Positions 24,040 through 31,863 of a DNA stretch of 41,132 nucleotides are shown here, piece by piece. The DNA is from Candidatus Aminicenantota bacterium (GTDB taxonomy: Bacteria; Acidobacteriota; Aminicenantia; UBA2199). The position numbers and the translations under genes were made by a program. Below the pieces are notes generated by a model, which worked only from the letters and a program-made list of their open reading frames with translations, did not search any database and had not been told where the DNA came from. Position 1 is the stretch's first letter. Every line of letters starts with the position of its first letter. The stretch lies in assembly GCA_029938635.1 (NCBI GenBank), contig JAOZUQ010000021.1, positions 1-41,132 of the forward strand. The letters are read 5' to 3'.

Positions 24040-25689
24040 TTATCTGAGATAAAATCTTTCACCTATTGCAACTACTTCAATCGGGCATCTGACAGATTCG
24101 ATCCTTATACGGTAGTATGTTCCTGTAGGAATAGGATCGAGAGTGGCACCTCTGTTCGAGTAGATTGTCCAGTCTACATTCTTGTCATGTGTACTGGGGA
24201 AAAGGACCTCATACTGAAACCAGGTGCTTCCTGACTGTCTTTGGAGGATTATTTTCACGTCTCCATGAAATCCGGGTGAATTATTCCACCTTATGTTCAG
24301 GTTATCTCCAGGTCTTTTCTCACCTCTGTTAGGTGCTATCACTTCAAGGGTTGGTTTCATTATCTGGAAAGAATTGCTTTCTCCTGATGCTGAACCGTCA
24401 GCAGCAGTAACAATCACCTTATAACGATTCCCGCTTAATATCCTTCCTCCGGCAGATGTCCGAAGATCCCCCACATACCAAAGGAATGATCCGGGAGTGG
24501 CAGGAACATTGGAACGGATCAATAATGGTCCGCCCCTGCCTTCTGCAGCCTGAAGGTGAACATTCACATCCCCTTCAATGCCTCCTGCACGCCAACGGAT
24601 GAAAGTGCCGTTTGTGGCCGTAAGTCCGCTTCCTCTTGGTTCTGTCACTTCAATGTTCAGATCTGAGGTGATAGTAAAATTCCTATCACTTATATCATTT
24701 GATCTTGAAAAATCCCCTTTCTCTATCCTGACCTTGTAATCAGTTCCGGGGGTCAGGTTCGAAGGGACTATCCATGGCCAGATATATCCTCCCCTTGAGG
24801 GTACCGGATACAGCCTGTCTGGCCCGTATGTTTTTATAGTTCTTCCATTCTTCTGGATCTTGATCTTCGGTGGATTGAACCCTTCAACGCATTCCCATCT
24901 TATCTCCATCCTGGAACCTCTTGTGATATTCTCTCCACCGTTGGGATAAACTACTCTTATAACCGGTTGGGTACTCCCGGGAGTGATAGCTCTTGTCTCC
25001 AGGACAGTATTCTGTTGCAGAGCAAGTGAAGGGGTCCTGATTATATCAAATGCAGGGCTTGTATCTGTAACAGGATCCCGGTCAAATGTTTGTATCCTGA
25101 TCCTGTAGATACCGGCAGCTTGTGTCACAGGGACCAGCCATAAGTGGTTAAGGTCATTTTGAGTATTTGATGAGATAGTACGTACTTCAGCAGTGCCTCC
25201 GGAGTTCATCAGGTGGATCTTTACTCTGCCGTGCATATCACCGGTTTTTGTCCATGTTATTCTCTTTAATGTTCCACGTTTCCAGTCTGAAGATGATGTG
25301 GGTGAAGTAATATTGATTTCCGGAGTTTCTGTCAAATCCCGAGCATCCCGGATCTCGAAAAGCCCGCTATCCCCCCTGCAGAGGTTGTCTGCAGTTTTTA
25401 TCCTGAGAATATAGTTGCCTGCTGTATAGCTTAAAGGTATTGTCCAGCTTTTTGATCCTGTATCCGTACATGTCAATTGTTCGACAAAATTTGCTTCAAG
25501 AATGCTATTCCTGAATATGTTAATTTTTATGGAGGTATCACTGCAGTCGGAACTTCTCCATGTAATATTCTGTGCTGAACCCTTATCCCAGATCGATCCT
25601 GCTGCCGGGGAAGTAACCGTAATGGTCTGAGAAACAAGTAGTCCGGTTATAAATAAAGTAACAATAATCGCTAAAGTGAACTTTTTCAT
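24040..25689 (-). CDS. Exported multi-domain Kre9/KNH protein (five repeats)
   Basis: 549 residues with signal peptide MKKFTLAIIVTLFITGLLVS. About five Ig-like Kre9/KNH units follow, each opening with I-x-V-T-x-P...W..G and closing with GxYxxRI. Unit 1 (about 20-115) has the Cys pair (SDCSD and LCRGDS); units 2 to 5 (about 125, 240, 345 and 450 onward) lack the pair. It ends GERFYLR without a terminal Trp. AGGAG precedes the ATG. The repeat stack suggests a rod-like extracellular protein. It lies between the duplicates and the small single-domain gene in the same probable operon. Confidence 0.82.
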   Translation of the reverse strand: MKKFTLAIIVTLFITGLLVSQTITVTSPAAGSIWDKGSAQNITWRSSDCSDTSIKINIFRNSILEANFVEQLTCTDTGSKSWTIPLSYTAGNYILRIKTADNLCRGDSGLFEIRDARDLTETPEINITSPTSSSDWKRGTLKRITWTKTGDMHGRVKIHLMNSGGTAEVRTISSNTQNDLNHLWLVPVTQAAGIYRIRIQTFDRDPVTDTSPAFDIIRTPSLALQQNTVLETRAITPGSTQPVIRVVYPNGGENITRGSRMEIRWECVEGFNPPKIKIQKNGRTIKTYGPDRLYPVPSRGGYIWPWIVPSNLTPGTDYKVRIEKGDFSRSNDISDRNFTITSDLNIEVTEPRGSGLTATNGTFIRWRAGGIEGDVNVHLQAAEGRGGPLLIRSNVPATPGSFLWYVGDLRTSAGGRILSGNRYKVIVTAADGSASGESNSFQIMKPTLEVIAPNRGEKRPGDNLNIRWNNSPGFHGDVKIILQRQSGSTWFQYEVLFPSTHDKNVDWTIYSNRGATLDPIPTGTYYRIRIESVRCPIEVVAIGERFYLR

Positions 25690-25726
25690 TTTTTTCTCCT
25701 AAATTTAGTTATATTTTCAACTTATC

Positions 25727-26167
25727 CTATTGATTCATCCATAAATTTGTTTTAGTCTCACCTGGGAGTAGTTCCAAGTTAATACGATATGTTTCCAGTT
25801 TGTGTGTTTCATCCGATACACCTTTTGTTATGTTGAATGTGTAACTAATGCTTGAGACCCCGTTGTCAATGGTTTTTACTCTTATATTATAGTTGCCGTC
25901 TGAAAGAGACCCGGGAATTCTCCAGCCTTCATATATCCCGTTGTTATCGGTATTTTCAACTATATCCAGGACTTTTATACCTTCTGCACTATAAAGTCTT
26001 ATCTTCACTAATGAATGCATTATTCCTGATCTTTCCCAGGTAATGTTGTAGGTGCTCCCTGTTTTCCATTCATCACCGGATGTTGGTGATGTTATGTTAA
26101 TATATTGAGCACTGATAATTAAAAATGCCAGGCAAAATATAAAAATAAAAGTCAGCAATTTCTTCAT
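25727..26167 (-). CDS. Exported single-domain Kre9/KNH protein
   Basis: 146 residues: signal peptide (MKKLLTFIFIFCLAFLIISA) and one Kre9/KNH domain without the Cys pair (INITSPTSGDEWKTGSTYNI at its start). A short tail reads LLPGETKTNLWMNQ and resembles the LPGKT...W end of a neighbouring gene. GGAG precedes the ATG. It is the first gene of the seven-gene minus-strand run and therefore next to the probable promoter. It may be a minimal version of the family or a gene shortened from a longer paralogue. Confidence 0.75.
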   Translation of the reverse strand: MKKLLTFIFIFCLAFLIISAQYINITSPTSGDEWKTGSTYNITWERSGIMHSLVKIRLYSAEGIKVLDIVENTDNNGIYEGWRIPGSLSDGNYNIRVKTIDNGVSSISYTFNITKGVSDETHKLETYRINLELLPGETKTNLWMNQ

Positions 26168-26199
26168 TCTTTATCTCCAGTTTACACTGCTCTAATATT

Positions 26200-26205
26200 A
26201 GTATA
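26200..26205 (-). promoter_or_regulatory. Possible -10 of the KNH array
   Basis: The minus strand has TATACT about 33 bases before the first array ATG, in an AT-rich region. No good -35 is seen. The same hexamer stands before the gene at 27277-29247. Confidence 0.3.
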
Positions 26206-26333
26206 AATTTTAATATAGGAATATCTCACTTATTTCTGCATTTCTTTAATTATATCCATGTATTTAAAAAAACAAATAAGGAAATCCTGTTATCCTGGAA
26301 CTGGAGGGCCTTTTTTTCGATGTGAAAAATCGT

Positions 26334-26339
26334 TATAAT
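26334..26339 (+). promoter_or_regulatory. -10 box of eamA-like gene, apparently leaderless
   Basis: A perfect TATAAT ends five bases before the ATG at 26345, with no Shine-Dalgarno between. The -35 position holds only a T run. Confidence 0.45.
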
Positions 26340-26344
26340 GTTTA

Positions 26345-27256
26345 ATGGCAGAAAATAAAAAAATTGCAGGTTACATGTTCGCTTCACTCTCGGCCATTTC
26401 CGTCTCTCTCGTTTATATAACTTCAAAGATAATTCAAGCTACAATGGCTACCAATATATTTCTCTTCTGGTGGTTCGGTCTGGCAAGTATATGGGGAGGC
26501 ATTCTCCTTATAGTAAAAAGGAAAGATATTGTATGCTATATCGGAAAACTTAAAAAATTCAAACTTTTTTTCATCTATTTTGTTGTCTCGGAAGCTTTTG
26601 CGGCATTCATTTTTTTCTATGTGATAAAACAGATTAACCCTGCAGTAGTCTCCTTTCTGGGTAGTATAACGCCCCTTGTTGTTGCAGTTATCGCCTATTT
26701 TTATATTGATGAAAAACTTTCATCAACCGAAATATTAGGAGGTTTTATATCTGTCAGCGGAGTTGTTCTCATTACTTACGTATCCCCGGATATCGGGATC
26801 AAATATACCCTTCTGGTACTATTGATAGTGCTTATATATTCGTTTAACAATGTTCTTATAAAAAAAAAGACTGAAGATGTTCCCCCGCTCCTCATTACAC
26901 TGGTTAGAATTTTTTTCCTTTTTTTAACCTATCTTATCTATAATTTGTCTATCGGCGGCCTGAGGCTGCCTGAATCCAATGAGTTGATTTATCTTATTGC
27001 CGGCTCTCTTCTCGGGCCGATTTTCGGGATGTTCTTCCTTTTTACTGCTCTCAAGCATATAAAATCGACCCAGGTATCATTCATTAAGAACAGCCAGCCA
27101 TTCCTTGTGGTTGTTTTTTCCTATATTTTCCTGGGAACCGGAGTTACTATTTTCCAACTCGGAGCAGGTTCTCTGATCATTATTGGTATCAGTTTAATGA
27201 TAAGTGACAGACGCCTCGGGATAAGGACTCTCCTTAACAGATTTATAAAGAACTGA
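26345..27256 (+). CDS. EamA/DMT-family transporter
   Basis: 303 residues with about ten hydrophobic segments in two repeated halves, the layout of the drug/metabolite (EamA) exporters. Residues EAFAAFIFFYVIKQINPAVV and ALKHIKSTQVSFIKNSQPFL, near the ends of the halves, match the paired EamA motifs in which a helix before a Pro-containing segment recurs. Such carriers export amino acids or metabolites; the substrate cannot be told. It is the only plus-strand gene within the minus-strand secreted-protein region and splits the large gene at 27277 from the other seven. No Shine-Dalgarno is seen. Confidence 0.85.
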   Translation: MAENKKIAGYMFASLSAISVSLVYITSKIIQATMATNIFLFWWFGLASIWGGILLIVKRKDIVCYIGKLKKFKLFFIYFVVSEAFAAFIFFYVIKQINPAVVSFLGSITPLVVAVIAYFYIDEKLSSTEILGGFISVSGVVLITYVSPDIGIKYTLLVLLIVLIYSFNNVLIKKKTEDVPPLLITLVRIFFLFLTYLIYNLSIGGLRLPESNELIYLIAGSLLGPIFGMFFLFTALKHIKSTQVSFIKNSQPFLVVVFSYIFLGTGVTIFQLGAGSLIIIGISLMISDRRLGIRTLLNRFIKN

Positions 27257-27287
27257 TATCGGTATTTATCCCGATGTTATCTTTTTT
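27255..27287 (+). terminator. Possible terminator after eamA-like gene
   Basis: ATCGG and CCGAT form an imperfect hairpin extended by GAT/ATC, followed by six T at 27282-27287. It overlaps the end of the convergent gene. Confidence 0.4.
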
Positions 27288-29247
27288 CCCAGATGAATTC
27301 ATTACCGTTCTTTTTGTTATTTTTTTCATCTCTCTCTTCAATTTCGTTTTGAATATCAACCATCCACTCGAAAATATAGTAACCCCTCTTTTGAGGAACA
27401 AAAGTTAAGCTGAGTTCTTTTTTTGTTCTGAAATCACCTATTCTCCACCTTCTCTCAGTTACACTACTCCATTGGTCGAATTGCTTTTCGTGATAATAGA
27501 TAGTCACCCTTGCAGTAAATGGAGAGTTTATAATTCCTGTCTTTCTTAATTCAGCAAGTATTTTGACATTATCACCTGCCTGGAAAGATGAATTGTGATA
27601 TTTCTTCTTTTCCCAAACTTTTTCGAACCAGAGATCGGGCTTATTGCATTCTCTTACATCACAATCTTTATATGCAACGCCAGTATATTGATTGTTACCC
27701 CCATTGTTATCCTTATGATCTTTATCCGGAACGAGCATGAGAATATAGTTCATTGAACATGAATAAATAGCATTATAAAGATCAAAGTTTTTTTCGGTCA
27801 GCGTAAGGCTTTTCCCTGAAAACAGGATAAAATCATTTTTTACGATTGCAGGAATGCTTACCCTTGTTTTTCCGAACATATCGTATATGAGTATAATAGT
27901 GATCTTGCCAGAATAATGGTCGCCGTTATTCTTAATGGTTACATTCAGTTTGCTGCCGCAGAACTCCGCTGATGAAATTGCAAGGTCACACCCTCTGTTC
28001 CCGGCAATAGTAAATTCTTTACTTTCACCCTTAGCACTTCCGTCTTTTTTTTCTACTGATACCCGATATTTCCCGTCCGGTACCTGACCGGGGATAGTCC
28101 ATGAATAGTTATTTCTTCCTTCCCTGTTGTCCGCATTGCCGTTGATTACATGTTGATCATGTGCTAATGAACCTGATTTAGGATTTAGTTTTATCAAAAC
28201 TTTATTACTATTGATATTTGATGAATGCCATGATATTGAACAAACTTTTCCTTTTAGTTTTGTTACTCCTCCCAAGGGAGTACTAACATTGATATTGCTT
28301 CTTTTACTGTTTATCGTAAAATTCCCACTCAGATCTTTGATGTCTCCTTTGGAGATATCAATATGATATTTACCTTGATCTAGATTATCGGGTATTATCC
28401 ATTTTAAGGGAGAAGCATTGTATGGATGATCGTTTGCTATTATCACATTGAATGAATTATCTTTAGACACCAATCGGATCACCAGGCCTTTTCCCGATAT
28501 TCCCGATGATCTCCATTTAATTGTCATATTACCGCCTGCATTAAAACTCCACATACTTGTAGGAGAAATTAATTTTATAGATTCTGGTATGTCCGGTTGT
28601 TCAGATATAGTAAACGTTTCACTGTCATCTTTGCAGGTGTTATCATCAGTTTTAATCCGGATAATATAATTCCCGGCTACATAATTATTCCGGATAGCCC
28701 AGCTTTTATAGCCTGTGTTGAGAGTTGAGGAAAGTTGTTCGATAAAATTTGCCTGATCAACCGAATTCCTGAATATGTTGATCTTTACATTCTGGTTTGT
28801 ACAATCTCTGCTTGTCCATGTAATATTGTGAATAGAACCCTTTGACCATACTGTTCCTGAGTGAGGATTAGTGATGGTTATTATCCCGTTGCCGGTTTGA
28901 CCTGTAATCGAAAAAAGTCCGCTGTCTCCTATACAGATGTTGTCAGCAGTTTTTATTCTGAGGATATAGTTGCCCGGAACATAATTCTCAGAGATAGTCC
29001 AACGTTTGGAGCCATCACTGAGAGAAGCTGTAAGCTGCTCCACAAAATTAGCCTGATCGATGGAATTTTTAAATATATTGATCTTGATATCAGGGTTTGA
29101 GCAACCGGTGCTTGACCATGTAATATTATGGCTTGTTCCCTTTTCCCATGATTCCCCCCCATGCGGAGATGTGACATTAAGGTTTTGAGAGAATGTCATA
29201 AAAGTGCTTAAAATAAAAATAAAGAATAATACTAATAAATTTTTCAT
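27277..29247 (-). CDS. Large exported Kre9/KNH + CARDB-like protein
   Basis: 656 residues from ATG 29247, which opens the signal peptide (MKNLLVLFFIFILSTFMTFS) behind a GGGG site; the longer in-frame extension has no export logic. Four Kre9/KNH-like units follow: two with the Cys pair (TGCSN/ICIGDS and DCTNQ/TCKDDS) and two without. A CARDB-like domain follows (about 435-535), then a final CARDB-like domain with VDIQNEIEERDEKNNKK near the C-terminus. The chain ends EFIWEKR. It is divergent from the glycosyltransferase gene and separated from its relatives by eamA. Surface adhesion or matrix role is inferred. Confidence 0.82.
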   Translation of the reverse strand: MKNLLVLFFIFILSTFMTFSQNLNVTSPHGGESWEKGTSHNITWSSTGCSNPDIKINIFKNSIDQANFVEQLTASLSDGSKRWTISENYVPGNYILRIKTADNICIGDSGLFSITGQTGNGIITITNPHSGTVWSKGSIHNITWTSRDCTNQNVKINIFRNSVDQANFIEQLSSTLNTGYKSWAIRNNYVAGNYIIRIKTDDNTCKDDSETFTISEQPDIPESIKLISPTSMWSFNAGGNMTIKWRSSGISGKGLVIRLVSKDNSFNVIIANDHPYNASPLKWIIPDNLDQGKYHIDISKGDIKDLSGNFTINSKRSNINVSTPLGGVTKLKGKVCSISWHSSNINSNKVLIKLNPKSGSLAHDQHVINGNADNREGRNNYSWTIPGQVPDGKYRVSVEKKDGSAKGESKEFTIAGNRGCDLAISSAEFCGSKLNVTIKNNGDHYSGKITIILIYDMFGKTRVSIPAIVKNDFILFSGKSLTLTEKNFDLYNAIYSCSMNYILMLVPDKDHKDNNGGNNQYTGVAYKDCDVRECNKPDLWFEKVWEKKKYHNSSFQAGDNVKILAELRKTGIINSPFTARVTIYYHEKQFDQWSSVTERRWRIGDFRTKKELSLTFVPQKRGYYIFEWMVDIQNEIEERDEKNNKKNGNEFIWEKR

Positions 29248-29261
29248 TTTATCCCCTATAT

Positions 29262-29267
29262 AGTATA
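29262..29267 (-). promoter_or_regulatory. Possible -10 of the large KNH gene
   Basis: TATACT on the minus strand, 15-20 bases before the ATG. The -35 region is poor. Low support. Confidence 0.3.
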
Positions 29268-29345
29268 AAAAAAGGAATATGATTATCTCATTTTCTGTTA
29301 ATTTATTTTTATAATATCTACTCTGTTGTCTGGCATTATGATTAT

Positions 29346-29374
29346 TTGATTTATAGGGTAAGTAGTTGTAAAAT
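29346..29374 (+). promoter_or_regulatory. Promoter of glycan operon, apparently leaderless
   Basis: TTGATT (29346-29351), 17 bases, TAAAAT (29369-29374). The ATG at 29382 follows after seven bases and no Shine-Dalgarno is present, so the transcript should begin at the start codon. Confidence 0.55.
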
Positions 29375-29381
29375 TGTGTGA

Positions 29382-30464
29382 ATGGGAAAAAAGACTGCAA
29401 TAATCCATGACTGGCTGAACGGTATGCGCGGAGGGGAAAAAGTCCTTGAAGAATTACTTGAAATTTTTCCTGATGCGGATATTTTTACCCTCTTTTTAGA
29501 AGAAGATAAAATCTCTGAAAAGATAAGAGGTCATCAGATCAAAACATCTCTATTAAACCACTCCGGGATTATAAAAAAGAGGTATCGTTATTTTCTTCCC
29601 CTGTTCCCGAAACATATTGAAGACTTTGACCTGGAAGGATATGATCTGATCATAAGCAGTTCCCATTGTGTAGCTAAAGGGGTTATCCCGTATCCATATT
29701 CAAAACATATAAGCTATATTCATTCACCCATGAGATATGCCTGGGACCAGTATTATTCATATTTCGGAGAGTTGAAAGGATTAAGGAAAAAATTTATCAG
29801 GAGCAGGATCTCAGAACTAAGAAAGTGGGATGTCTCCAGCAGTGAAAGGGTTGATCATTTTATTGCGAATTCTAATTTTGTTAAAGAGAGGATAAGGAGA
29901 TATTACAGAAGAGATTCTGAGGTCATCCATCCTCCCGTTGATACAGATTATTTTACTGCCGGCAACAAAAATGAGGGAGAACATTTTCTGACCGTTTCAG
30001 CACTTGTTCCCTACAAAAGGGTTGATACACTTGTAGAAGCTTTCAGCCGGACAGGAGATAAGTTGATAGTTGTGGGGAAGGGTCCTGAAGAGAAAAGGCT
30101 GAAAAAGCTGGGCGGAATTAATATAGAGTTCAGAAAAGATCTTGCTAATGAGAATCTTCGGGAACTTTACAGGAACAGCCGTGCATTTGTTTATGCAGGG
30201 ATCGAAGATTTCGGTATAACATTTGCTGAAGCACATAGTTGCGGGATACCGGTTATTTCTTATAATAAGGGCGGTGTTACAGATATTGTAAATAGTGAGA
30301 ACGGGATACTGTATGATTCCGGCGAATCAAAAGGATTGCTAGATGCAGTAGAGGAATTAAAAGGTAGAAAGTTCGATAAGGGAAAAATAAGAGAGAGCGC
30401 ACTTCGTTTTTCCTCCGAAAATTTCCGCAAAAAAATAGCTGCTTTTATTAAAAAAATAACATGA
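29382..30464 (+). CDS. GT4-type glycosyltransferase
   Basis: 360 residues with two Rossmann-like domains (GT-B). The N-terminal domain starts IIHDWLNGMRGGEKVLEEL, a pattern seen in WbaZ-like mannosyltransferases. The C-terminal domain includes LVPYKRVDTLVEAFSRTGD, VVGKGPEEKRLKKL and GIEDFGITFAEAHSCGIPVI, the E-x7-E-type motif of GT4 enzymes that holds the nucleotide sugar. It transfers a sugar to a lipid-linked or surface glycan on the cytoplasmic face. The stop overlaps the ATG of the polyprenyl glycosylphosphotransferase (ATGA), so both are probably in one surface-polysaccharide operon. Sugar specificity is unknown. Confidence 0.88.
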   Translation: MGKKTAIIHDWLNGMRGGEKVLEELLEIFPDADIFTLFLEEDKISEKIRGHQIKTSLLNHSGIIKKRYRYFLPLFPKHIEDFDLEGYDLIISSSHCVAKGVIPYPYSKHISYIHSPMRYAWDQYYSYFGELKGLRKKFIRSRISELRKWDVSSSERVDHFIANSNFVKERIRRYYRRDSEVIHPPVDTDYFTAGNKNEGEHFLTVSALVPYKRVDTLVEAFSRTGDKLIVVGKGPEEKRLKKLGGINIEFRKDLANENLRELYRNSRAFVYAGIEDFGITFAEAHSCGIPVISYNKGGVTDIVNSENGILYDSGESKGLLDAVEELKGRKFDKGKIRESALRFSSENFRKKIAAFIKKIT

Positions 30465-31858
30465 TAAAGAAGAGGAGAGAGCAACTTACATATTTTTACC
30501 TTCTCAGCGACATCCTTGCTATCGTAGCAAGTTTTGCACTCACCTTTTTCCTGAGATTTTATTCAGGGTTCGTCAGTGTTCCCAAGGGCGTTCCTTATTA
30601 TGGAAAATATTTTCTGGTCCTTCCATTCCTCATAGTAACGCAGGTCCTTTATTTTTCATATATGGATTATTACAGGATCAAATTGAGGAGAAACCGTCTT
30701 GACGACCTCTTTCTTGTTTTTTTCAATACGGTTCTTTCTGCAGTCGTAATTCTCCTGCTTTTCAGTTATCTGAGAAGCTATGAACATGTTGATTTTCAGG
30801 TTTCTCATATTTTTCTTATTATTTATATACCTTTTTCCGTATTAACTATATTTGGACTTCGTCTTTTCGTATTCTCTATTTTTAAAAAAATTTTTCTGAA
30901 GAAGAATGGTATATCCAGAGTACTTATAGCAGGTACAGGGGATATCGGGAAGATGATGGGGGATAACCTGGCCAGATATAATCATTTCGGGATAGAAGTT
31001 ATCGGATATCTTTCTGATAGTGCAGAAGGAGAGAATATTCTTGGAAAGTATGGTGATGTTAAAAAAGTTGTAAAGGCACATGGAATTACCGATCTCTTTA
31101 TTGCATTATCAATGAAGAATTTCTCAACGATCATGAAATTGATCGAGGAGGGGAATAATCTTCTGATAGATGTAAAGCTTGTTCCTGATATTGTTCACAT
31201 GTCATCTCTCGGTTCAGGTATGGAACATATAGAAGGGCTCCCTGTTATCAATCTTGGTGATATCCCGTTGCATGGTTGGCGGCTCTTTCTCAAGAACAGT
31301 TTTGATCTGATATTCGGTTTAGCGGCATTCTTTATTGCAATAATTCCCATGATAGGTATTAGTGTCCTGATCAAAATATCATCAAAAGGGCCTGTGCTTT
31401 ACACCCAGTCAAGGGTAGGTGTTTCAGGAAAAACGTTTAATATTATTAAGTTCCGGACAATGATACAGAATGCTGAAAAGGATACCGGAGCGATCTGGTC
31501 TCCACCCGATGATAAGAGGGTCACAAAGATAGGCAAGGTCCTGAGAAAATTTTCACTTGATGAACTTCCACAATTGATCAACGTTATCAAAGGTGAAATG
31601 TCTCTGATAGGCCCAAGGCCTGAGCGGCCTGAACTGGTTGAAAAATTCAAGGAAGAAATCCCCAAATATATGCTGAGGCATACGGTAAAACCCGGAATGA
31701 CAGGTTGGGCTCAGGTCCACGGGCTGAGAGGTAATACTCCCCTGACCAAAAGGATCGAGTTTGATATATTTTATATACAGAACTGGTCAATGAAGATAGA
31801 TTTTGAAATACTCTGGAGAACTGTTCTCAAGTTCCAATTCATTGATGCCAATAGCTGA
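30461..31858 (+). CDS. Polyprenyl glycosylphosphotransferase (WcaJ/WbaP-type)
   Basis: 465 residues. Four N-terminal membrane helices (about 12-125) are followed by a CoA-binding-like Rossmann domain (RVLIAGTGDIGKMMG), a fifth hydrophobic helix (about 280-300) and the catalytic domain. That domain contains FNIIKFRTMIQNAE, KFSLDELPQLINVIKGEMSL, IGPRPERPE and WAQVHGLRG. The enzyme moves a sugar-1-phosphate from a UDP-sugar onto undecaprenyl phosphate and so starts repeat-unit synthesis of exopolysaccharide or O-antigen. It is the committed first step for the neighbouring glycosyltransferase. Confidence 0.93.
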   Translation: MIKKRREQLTYFYLLSDILAIVASFALTFFLRFYSGFVSVPKGVPYYGKYFLVLPFLIVTQVLYFSYMDYYRIKLRRNRLDDLFLVFFNTVLSAVVILLLFSYLRSYEHVDFQVSHIFLIIYIPFSVLTIFGLRLFVFSIFKKIFLKKNGISRVLIAGTGDIGKMMGDNLARYNHFGIEVIGYLSDSAEGENILGKYGDVKKVVKAHGITDLFIALSMKNFSTIMKLIEEGNNLLIDVKLVPDIVHMSSLGSGMEHIEGLPVINLGDIPLHGWRLFLKNSFDLIFGLAAFFIAIIPMIGISVLIKISSKGPVLYTQSRVGVSGKTFNIIKFRTMIQNAEKDTGAIWSPPDDKRVTKIGKVLRKFSLDELPQLINVIKGEMSLIGPRPERPELVEKFKEEIPKYMLRHTVKPGMTGWAQVHGLRGNTPLTKRIEFDIFYIQNWSMKIDFEILWRTVLKFQFIDANS

Positions 31859-31863
31859 AGAAC

